In this document: one piece after another, positions 15,762 to 22,161 of the stretch
Position numbering within the stretch: position 1 is the first letter of the stretch
Layout of the letters: each line of letters opens with the position of its first letter
Assembly (NCBI GenBank): GCA_013204155.1
Contig: JABMOK010000175.1
Location: 1 to 32,164, forward strand
Length of the DNA stretch: 32,164 nt
Reading direction: 5' to 3'
From: Pseudohongiella sp.
Lineage (GTDB): Bacteria; Pseudomonadota; Gammaproteobacteria; Pseudomonadales; Pseudohongiellaceae
The notes under the pieces: model-generated
Database searches by the model: none
The model's input: only the letters and a program-made list of their open reading frames with translations
What the model was told of the DNA's origin: nothing
Translations under genes and position numbers: made by a program

Positions 15762-17033
15762 TTATATTTTAAGAATATTTTCTAATGACTCAAAAGCATA
15801 TGGATTTAGGAATTGCCTTTGCCATAACAATGCACGGTCTGTTTCGTTCATTTCAGCCTCTTTGCAAACTGACCCCCAGTTATTCTTTATAACATCAATT
15901 TGATGCTTCATAATTTCAAGTGCACTCTCTTGTTGTAGCTGGAAGTTATGTGCAGCTTCGAGACAAACCGATAGGCGACTCATGCGGTTTTCACCTACTA
16001 TTAACATTGCTTGAGAAGCTTCGTTGCCCGCTCGACTTTGAGGGCAGATGTCATAGGCCGGACTTAGACTTAACATTTTCCCGTCCCAAAAAGCTGAGTG
16101 ATTTCTGGCGTGATCATCGGTATTTCCACTTAGAATATTAAAAACCAAGCGCGAATATAGTTCTTTTAGAGTTACCGATGCGTTCACAAAGCTGTGACGA
16201 ATTATTTCAGCCAAGTCTTGGTAACTTGCATATCGTGCCATAAGTTCATCCAGCTTAAACAATGTTAGTGCTGATATCATAGACTTGCGTTCCCACCCGT
16301 ACTTCGATTTGATGCGATCAAATCGCTCTATCAAAAGAACATCTTTACCCAAGGCTTGCTTGAGGTAAACGGGGGCGACATTCAGTCCGACAAGAGCCGC
16401 CAGTCTCATGGCTATAAATTCTGCTTTAACAATATTATAGAGGTCAGTGCTCGTAGAAAACTTGGCGATAAACTTCTTGTCATGATCTTCTATTAGAGCC
16501 TTCGGTCGTGCGCCTCCAATAGAACTGCCATGAAGGAGAGCTTGATCTAACTCTTGAGTTAACGGAATTCCTTGTTCAACGCGTTTGGCCGATTCCATTA
16601 GCTCTTCTAGTGTCGCATTCAATGATGAGCGAGGCACATACTCAGTCGCAGAAGCCTGAAAGTCTAGTGCTCCTATACGATCAGAGCCAGATTCGAGCAG
16701 ATAGGTCAATTCACCTAATTGTGCGCTGTCCATATTCTTCCCATTCGCACCTAATTTCCTATTGATGATAACGCGCCGCCCCCACGCATCAGGGGCCCCA
16801 TCCCGGATACATCCTGGAATGTTCAATCCATTAAGTAGCGGCTGCTCACCTGCTCGCAATGGCAGTTCTTTTTCATGTATTGAGATCGCAGTGGGGCGTT
16901 TTAAGTAACTCTTTCCATAAGTAAAAGCCATACCTTCTCCATCGGGCATCAGCTTCCCTGCTACTACTGGCTTAGTTTGATGGGGTAGCCAAATCCACAC
17001 GTAAGCTTCCTGATATTCTTTATTAGAAGTCAT
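15762..17033 (-). CDS. hipA: HipA-type serine/threonine kinase toxin (module 1)
   Basis: The product has 423 residues. The HipA N-terminal domain (about 1-105) includes RPTAISIHEKELPLR and GCIRDGAPDAWGRRVI. The kinase domain has the P-loop-like GSSIGGARPKALI (about 170-183, holding the Ser that autophosphorylates in E. coli HipA), LLIERFDR, the catalytic loop SGNTDDHARNHSAF and the metal-binding LSPAYDI. HipA kinases phosphorylate translation factors such as glutamyl-tRNA synthetase and cause dormancy; the target here is inferred. The gene overlaps its HipB antitoxin gene by 11 bp and is cotranscribed after it. Nothing essential appears missing. Confidence 0.93.
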   Translation of the reverse strand: MTSNKEYQEAYVWIWLPHQTKPVVAGKLMPDGEGMAFTYGKSYLKRPTAISIHEKELPLRAGEQPLLNGLNIPGCIRDGAPDAWGRRVIINRKLGANGKNMDSAQLGELTYLLESGSDRIGALDFQASATEYVPRSSLNATLEELMESAKRVEQGIPLTQELDQALLHGSSIGGARPKALIEDHDKKFIAKFSTSTDLYNIVKAEFIAMRLAALVGLNVAPVYLKQALGKDVLLIERFDRIKSKYGWERKSMISALTLFKLDELMARYASYQDLAEIIRHSFVNASVTLKELYSRLVFNILSGNTDDHARNHSAFWDGKMLSLSPAYDICPQSRAGNEASQAMLIVGENRMSRLSVCLEAAHNFQLQQESALEIMKHQIDVIKNNWGSVCKEAEMNETDRALLWQRQFLNPYAFESLENILKI

Positions 17034-17355
17034 CGTTTACGCTCTTCCTGGCCTTTTGTGCAATCTTTGGTAACAGTGCAATTTTGTCGTCTATCCTATC
17101 AGTTTGCTGGCTAAGCAATTGCATGTCGGAATCGAACAGTTTGACACCCACTAGGGCTGCTGATTCTAGAACAAGCCCCAGGGCACAGGACATTTCACCT
17201 TTCTCGATTTTTTGCACGGTAGCTCTAGATATACCGGCCCTATCTGCCAGCTCACTTTCAGACCATTTGCGCTTTTTACGGCCCAGCTTAATGTGTTTGC
17301 CCAGCAGACTGGCCGCCTCCAAGCTGTACTTAGAATACGCTCTTTTTTTGAACAT
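17023..17355 (-). CDS. hipB: HipB-type XRE antitoxin/repressor (module 1)
   Basis: The ATG at 17355 gives 110 residues. It has a GGAAGAG ribosome site 8 nt upstream, while the longer frame to 17577 would cross the operators. The HTH_3/XRE domain covers about residues 13-72: LLGKHIKLGRKKRKWSESEL, ADRAGISRATVQKIEKGE and ALGLVLESAALVGV. A short C-terminal tail contacts HipA in known pairs. It neutralises HipA and represses its own operon. Four TGACT-N8-AGTCA-like sites lie directly upstream. Confidence 0.92.
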   Translation of the reverse strand: MFKKRAYSKYSLEAASLLGKHIKLGRKKRKWSESELADRAGISRATVQKIEKGEMSCALGLVLESAALVGVKLFDSDMQLLSQQTDRIDDKIALLPKIAQKARKSVNDDF

Positions 17356-17377
17356 TTTGATGTCTCTTCCAAAAATA

Positions 17378-17499
17378 TGACTATTATTAGAGTCAATAGA
17401 TAGTTCTATGACCATAATAATGGCCATATTTATAAAAATTTGCAAATTACCAGTACAATGACTGTTTAAATAGTCATTTGGTGACTGTATGGCTAGTAT
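17378..17499 (-). promoter_or_regulatory. HipB operator array (TGACT-N8-AGTCA)
   Basis: Two exact sites are TGACT-N8-AGTCA at 17378-17395 and 17459-17476. Two degenerate ones are TGACC-N8-GGCCA at 17409-17426 and TGACT-N8-AGTAT at 17482-17499. All lie just upstream of hipB. E. coli hipBA is controlled by four TATCC-N8-GGATA sites, so the number and N8 spacing match while the half-site differs. Confidence 0.75.
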
Positions 17500-17577
17500 A
17501 CTACTCAAAAATAGATAAATCCTGCAAATGTGGGTTTGTAAGTAAAGGATGAAGGCAGGGTGTTGAATTGCATCCAA

Positions 17578-17762
17578 AATTGACCCAGTATTGGAGTGAG
17601 CCCCTGGAAGTAGCGCAGCTTACCGTCCCAGTAACTTTGATCGAGTTTCATTTAAGGAGTGCAGTATTTTATGGCTGACGACTTTTTTAACTGTCTAAAA
17701 AAAGCAGGGAAGGCCATTGGTTTTCAAAAACCAGCACGTCAGATTTGTGGCTTTTGACGCGC
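17578..17762. other. Intergenic stretch between the two HipBA modules
   Basis: It contains a 28-codon plus-strand frame (17671-17757, starting MADDFFN) with an AAGGAG 11 nt upstream. I do not recognise it. The left part has ATTGACCCAG-type sequence that reminds me of insertion-sequence ends, without enough to call one. Confidence 0.35.
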
Positions 17763-19067
17763 TTAATTCAATATGTTGGTGATATGGGTTTTGCCTATTC
17801 GCCGAGAAGTGCTTATAGGTATTCCGGCGTCACTGGCGAAATCTTCCCATCTGCCAACGGCTATCTGAACCTCTTCGATTATCTCGTTAACTCGCGTTTT
17901 TTTCATTGATACATTGGCTGCACATTTCTTGAAGTCTGCCAGATTAAATGCTTCTCGCTTCCCGTTGAGAGTCATTTGATGGGTGCCGGTCCAGACTCCA
18001 GAGGGATTGTAGCTATAAGTCATGTCGTAGGCTGGAGATAAGGACCATTGGCCTGCTTTGTCCATCAGGAATGAAATGTTCTTGACATGATCGTCCTGGT
18101 TTCTGGAGATCACATTGAATGCCATGCGCCTATACTGCTCTTCTATGCTATTCATGGATATGCCTAAATCTCTGATAGTAAGCAGGGCTTCTTCGTATGA
18201 ATGCCCGCCAGGCTGCCTATAATCGAAATGCATTATGGCCCCTAGAGATTGCAGATGAATTTTCTCTCCAGTGGGATCCCTGTCGAATCGCTTTGCCATG
18301 AAGTGATTTCGACCATTTTCTTTCAAAAGCCGACACTCTGGCATGGAAATTCCAGCCTCAAGTGCCATTTTGTAGTAGGCATATTCGATCAAACCGTAGC
18401 CTTTTGGATCTTCTTGTTCTTTATCTTTGTTGCCGGCAACACCATCAAACTTCAGCAGCCAATACGTAAATCCTTCACCTGCTTCGATCTGACCGGAGCG
18501 CACTTCATTCTTTTCTGGATTCCAGGCCACTATAGCTTTGGCTCTTGCTCCGCCTGCTGATGTGCCGACTTGGAGAATGTTGTTTAATGTATCTTCACGA
18601 GCCGGCGCTTCGAAAGACCCTTTCAGGTTCTTTCGTTTAGCCAAAATTTCACTTGCTAGTTTTACTAAGGCTCCAATTTCTACTTTTGATGACTTTGCTT
18701 TCTTGAGATTCTTTGCGGGTGCGTACTCCAGGGCGCCCATGCCTCGCGTGCCGATGTAGCACAGCCGCTCAACCGGATTGAAATCCTTCGGATCCTTACC
18801 CTCCTTTGCTAGCCATGAGTCAATCAGTGCGTTTCCGAAATCATCTGGAAGTGAGTCAGCGAGCAGGCCCGGCAAGCCATGAAAAGTGTCTCGAGAGAGA
18901 GCACCGAATGAATGTATTCGATCTGAAAGTGGCATCATTATTGGAGCGACTTCAATTCCACTATCTCTAAAAAGGGAATCATACTCAAAGTGTGCTATTT
19001 TGCTTTCCCTATTCCAGCTAACAGCACCAATCGTTTTTCCCCAGAGTCGTACTTCGGCGTTGATCAT
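17763..19067 (-). CDS. hipA: HipA-type serine/threonine kinase toxin (module 2)
   Basis: The product has 434 residues, of a different HipA subfamily from module 1. The N-terminal domain begins VRLWGKTIGAVSW and includes GLPGLLADSLPDDFGNALI. The kinase part has TSAGGARAKAIVAW (about 168-181), LLKFDG, MAKRFDR, the catalytic loop SRNQDDHVKNISFL and LSPAYDMTYS. All catalytic elements of HipA kinases are therefore present. It follows its XRE partner with a 4-bp ATGA overlap, the arrangement of a coupled antitoxin-toxin operon. Substrate unknown. Confidence 0.92.
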   Translation of the reverse strand: MINAEVRLWGKTIGAVSWNRESKIAHFEYDSLFRDSGIEVAPIMMPLSDRIHSFGALSRDTFHGLPGLLADSLPDDFGNALIDSWLAKEGKDPKDFNPVERLCYIGTRGMGALEYAPAKNLKKAKSSKVEIGALVKLASEILAKRKNLKGSFEAPAREDTLNNILQVGTSAGGARAKAIVAWNPEKNEVRSGQIEAGEGFTYWLLKFDGVAGNKDKEQEDPKGYGLIEYAYYKMALEAGISMPECRLLKENGRNHFMAKRFDRDPTGEKIHLQSLGAIMHFDYRQPGGHSYEEALLTIRDLGISMNSIEEQYRRMAFNVISRNQDDHVKNISFLMDKAGQWSLSPAYDMTYSYNPSGVWTGTHQMTLNGKREAFNLADFKKCAANVSMKKTRVNEIIEEVQIAVGRWEDFASDAGIPISTSRRIGKTHITNILN

Positions 19068-19513
19068 GATGACTTCTTCCCTTTGGCGCTGGTCTGGTTT
19101 GCTGGAATAATGCCATCATGATGACTCTTTGAATCCTCACCCTTCCCCCATTGCCCTTTACCATATTTGCTTTCTCCCCACGACCATGGCTGCTTACTTG
19201 TTGGCATGACTGATTTCGAAGAAGCTCTCTTGCGTTTTTTGCCCTCCATTTTGAGTAGTTGCACTGGGCTAACAGGCGGCTCAGGAATTAGTGCTTCCAT
19301 GTTCGCTAGAAGGCGAAGAACTCTTAATAGTCTTACGATGCTCGGCATTTGCGAGGGATAACCTCGCTCTATCCTCACCAACGTTCTCAGTGACATGCCT
19401 GCCTCTTTCGCGAGATCTTCTTGGGTCAGGTTTCTGTTTAGGCGATGCTGGGCAATGCGGCTGCCCAGTTCTTCCAGTATCGCGCTATCCGAGCTTTTCT
19501 CTGTGAATTTCAT
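19064..19513 (-). CDS. hipB: HipB-like XRE antitoxin with long basic tail (module 2)
   Basis: The product has 149 residues. The XRE helix-turn-helix domain is at about 14-73 (LGSRIAQHRLNRNLTQEDLA, KEAGMSLRTLVRIERGYPSQ). It is followed by a tail of about 65 residues rich in Lys, Ser and Gly (GKKRKRASSK, SWGESKYGKGQWGKGED) that is likely disordered and is not normal for HipB. It presumably represses its operon and neutralises the adjacent HipA. The tail might be a HipA-binding or nucleic-acid-binding extension. Palindromic sequences lie directly upstream. Confidence 0.87.
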   Translation of the reverse strand: MKFTEKSSDSAILEELGSRIAQHRLNRNLTQEDLAKEAGMSLRTLVRIERGYPSQMPSIVRLLRVLRLLANMEALIPEPPVSPVQLLKMEGKKRKRASSKSVMPTSKQPWSWGESKYGKGQWGKGEDSKSHHDGIIPANQTSAKGKKSS

Positions 19514-19532
19514 AATGCGCCATATATTGCGT

Positions 19533-19569
19533 ATAAACCGTGTTTATGAGCGTAATATGACATATATTA
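19533..19569 (-). promoter_or_regulatory. Candidate operators of HipBA module 2
   Basis: Two perfect inverted repeats lie 20-56 bp before the hipB-like ATG: ATAAAC-CGT-GTTTAT (19533-19547) and TAATAT-N5-ATATTA (19553-19569). A direct repeat CATATATT (19521 and 19561) brackets them. They are unlike the module 1 operators, as expected for a separate repressor. Confidence 0.5.
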
Positions 19570-19903
19570 CTAAATATATCAAAATTATTAACAGGTAATG
19601 TATGACGTTTAAAGTGCATATATAGGGATAATACGTAATTCATTACCTGTTGAATGCGCTGGCGCGACCAGGAAGATGACACAGAGTAGAAAAAATAACT
19701 GACTCAGGGCAAGGAGGAGTTGTTTTAAGGCTTTAACTCTTTGAAATAACACAATAATATCTGGAGTCATTCTTGTCGATGTGACTTTCAGTGTTACATA
19801 AAGGTCAAATTGTTGTGTTATCCGTAGATTTTCATTCAATTAAATCTCGACAGGTTGAGTGTGAATTACGAATCATAATGTACACCCCGCAATATTTTTC
19901 TAA
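19570..19903. other. Noncoding stretch between toxin island and terminase
   Basis: No gene is supported. It holds an 11-bp perfect inverted repeat AACAGGTAATG (19590-19600) / CATTACCTGTT (19641-19651), 40 bp apart, which could be a small mobile remnant or hairpin. It may contain the boundary between the toxin genes and the phage-derived block. Confidence 0.45.
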
Positions 19904-21391
19904 CTATCTTCGACGACTATAATATGAAGCTCGTCTCGGTGCTGTGATCACCTCAGGAGTAACCCACTTTTCGCGTGTTCTTTGAGAAAGAGCGAATTGA
20001 CTCATCATAATCGAATCAAACATATTGGGAGAGTCAATTTTCAGTCGTTTCATTTCTTGTTTGCTCATAATTTGAATTAGTCCATGTGAATTTTCTTTGA
20101 GAGGGACTCTGCAGACTTCAGATCTTAGTTTCTGCATTTCGGGTATTCCTGCCGATGCTAGGCTAATCATCTCCGCAGGATCAATATACTGGCCTTTCGC
20201 TACTGCCAGGTACGTTTTGTAGAACTTGTCTCGCAATAGCCACGAAAACTGCGCGCGGTTATTCTTAAAGGTTTCGGCATAGACTTTCGGCTTAATGTCG
20301 TTGTCATCGTCAACAGGCATATAGATCTGCTGGGCATTGTGTTGTCCAATTCCTGACAATGACCCTCTAAACATTTGGAATTGAGTTCTCGTAGAAGCAA
20401 AGGCATCCGAGACCTGACGCTTAAGCCCGGTACCCATTCCGTCGCCATCCCAAATAAACCAGTCGGCATCATCTTTGATAGCCTGCTTAGTAGCCCATTC
20501 ACACCCCTCATCGATTTCACCGTCGTCCATAGTTTCTGCTCGAAGGATGATAGAGCCATGTCTCAGACAGTAACCTTTAGCATCATTGCCAGTATCTGAA
20601 GGATCATGAGTAGCAACTCGGGCTCCGTGAGGTAAAAATGCTTCTGCTAGGCGGGGATTCAAATGTGCATCTATGGCCGCATCGAACCACTCGGTTCTAA
20701 TAATTGAATTATCTACTTCATCGTTGAATTGACCTTCCCATACCCAGTTGTATTTTGCCCTCGACATGTTTTCATAATCCCATGCTCTCAGTATTTCACT
20801 TTCGTCATTCCACCATGGATTTTGACGCCAGTTCATAACCACAATAAGGTGCAAGTCATCCTCGTAATACCCATCACGGTCTAGCTGCTTCTGATAAGGG
20901 ACAATAAATCGCTGGCTGAATGGGTCAGCTGATGATTGCGGATTAGCTGAAAACCAGCACTCTGCTCCAGGGTTTCTAATTATGGTTGGAAGTAGTTTAT
21001 CTATCGATGCTTGGCTTGCTCGATGACCCTCTTCAAACCATGAGTATTTGTAGCCCTGAGCAGATTGTATTGAGTCAGGATTCCTCGCTGCACCCCTATA
21101 AGTAGTTCGGGCACCTGTTGGGGCGATAACTGTGTTTTCTTGAATCTGAAATCCCTCAATACCTAGTCGTTTCTGTATGGAATCTTTAAAAACCCTGTGT
21201 ACTGAATCCGATAGAGAGTCTTGATACTCTCGAAGACAATAAATGTCTGCGGCTTCAGTGCACATTTTCATGGTCAAGATATCGCCGATCCCAATACTTT
21301 TACCTGAATTCCTGCCGCCTATCGCAACTTTGATGGGCTTACTTTTAGTCAGAAAAGGCTCGAGTTGTTTATTTATTTTTAGATGAGGCAT
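19904..21391 (-). CDS. Phage terminase large subunit (TerL)
   Basis: A 495-residue protein from the ATG at 21391, chosen because GGAG lies 7 nt upstream; an earlier in-frame start at 21436 would lengthen the overlap with terS. The ATPase domain has Walker A GGRNSGKS (residues 25-32), Y-C-L-R-E-Y-Q and Walker B-like YSWFEEGHR. The C-terminal RNase H-like nuclease has THDPSDTGND, WDGDGMG and a late D-S-I-M-M. The layout matches the PBSX-type TerL family, the motor that cuts and pumps DNA into phage heads. It is the last gene of a terS-terL pair. No portal or capsid gene follows; the next genes are toxins. Confidence 0.9.
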   Translation of the reverse strand: MPHLKINKQLEPFLTKSKPIKVAIGGRNSGKSIGIGDILTMKMCTEAADIYCLREYQDSLSDSVHRVFKDSIQKRLGIEGFQIQENTVIAPTGARTTYRGAARNPDSIQSAQGYKYSWFEEGHRASQASIDKLLPTIIRNPGAECWFSANPQSSADPFSQRFIVPYQKQLDRDGYYEDDLHLIVVMNWRQNPWWNDESEILRAWDYENMSRAKYNWVWEGQFNDEVDNSIIRTEWFDAAIDAHLNPRLAEAFLPHGARVATHDPSDTGNDAKGYCLRHGSIILRAETMDDGEIDEGCEWATKQAIKDDADWFIWDGDGMGTGLKRQVSDAFASTRTQFQMFRGSLSGIGQHNAQQIYMPVDDDNDIKPKVYAETFKNNRAQFSWLLRDKFYKTYLAVAKGQYIDPAEMISLASAGIPEMQKLRSEVCRVPLKENSHGLIQIMSKQEMKRLKIDSPNMFDSIMMSQFALSQRTREKWVTPEVITAPRRASYYSRRR

Positions 21392-21848
21392 CGACAAACT
21401 CCACTGTGAATTGGTGATCGAATTTGATGGCTTCACCGCCCGGTCCTGATATTACTTTCTTGTCCTGAAAAGCCTGGACATCCACGTGATTACCTACAAG
21501 TTGCAATGCTTTAGCTGCTCCTGCAGCATTGAATGAATAGACTGGCCGGCCTTCTTCTTCAACATGCCTTCCTTTCTTGTCAGTCACCGGTTGAATCTCT
21601 TGCATGCAGCGCTCATGTAACTTTACTGCTTGCTTGAGAACGTAGTCGGCCTTAATTTCAGTACGTTCAGTTCGTCGCTCTATAGCATCTCGAATGGCTT
21701 CTGCGAGGACAGGTTTTGCAAGGTTCTCTGTCGCTATTTGTTTTGCGGTATTTTTACTATAGCCGGCTCTGATTGCTGCTTGCGTCCCGTTGAGATCAAT
21801 TAGATATTCACTAACGAAAGCTTTTTGTTTGTCTGATAATTTGTTCAT
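21369..21848 (-). CDS. Phage terminase small subunit (TerS, Terminase_2)
   Basis: The ATG at 21848 gives 159 residues; a GTG at 21866 would add six. The N-terminal DNA-binding domain reads LSDKQKAFVSEYLIDLNGTQ, AAIRAGYSKNTAKQIATENL, which is the Terminase_2 signature. A helical middle includes I-K-A-D-Y-V-L-K-Q-A. TerS recognises the pac or cos site and loads TerL. It overlaps terL by 23 bp. In satellites a self-encoded TerS redirects packaging to satellite DNA. Confidence 0.92.
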   Translation of the reverse strand: MNKLSDKQKAFVSEYLIDLNGTQAAIRAGYSKNTAKQIATENLAKPVLAEAIRDAIERRTERTEIKADYVLKQAVKLHERCMQEIQPVTDKKGRHVEEEGRPVYSFNAAGAAKALQLVGNHVDVQAFQDKKVISGPGGEAIKFDHQFTVEFVDASSKNK

Positions 21849-22161
21849 GCATAATATTATACGCACATTCCATTACGGTGCACCTTATACACATTAAAGG
21901 GTTTTGTTGGACGTAAATTTGTCCAGTTTCTGTATCTATAGGGTTAAAAGGGAAGTGGGGGGTTGAATTGGATTGCTCCCAGTTTCTCTATATAACTGTA
22001 TAATTATTACAGCGAATATGGAAAAACCCTATAACCCCTATCGTGCACATCATTAGACACGGCTGGGCTCCTCTGTATCTAGGGCTCTGTCTAGGGGTGA
22101 TAGAAAACTACCCTACACAAAGTACATTTTCCCTAAGTTGATGGAGGTTGGGTGGGAGCAC
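21849..22161. other. Noncoding stretch with CCCTA repeats, candidate origin
   Basis: Seven copies of CCCTA or TAGGG occur between 21939 and 22135 (21939, 22027, 22036, 22080, 22092, 22111, 22131, counting both strands). There is also a palindrome TGGAC-N8-GTCCA (21908-21925) and an AT-rich patch around 21997-22020. Lying directly after the primase-helicase gene, it is a candidate replication origin or pac region. This is inference from repeats and position only. Confidence 0.4.

Noticed and set aside
17023..17577. Long 184-codon version of the module 1 HipB
   Set aside because: The extra N-terminal 74 residues cross the four operators and have no ribosome site. The ATG at 17355 has one.
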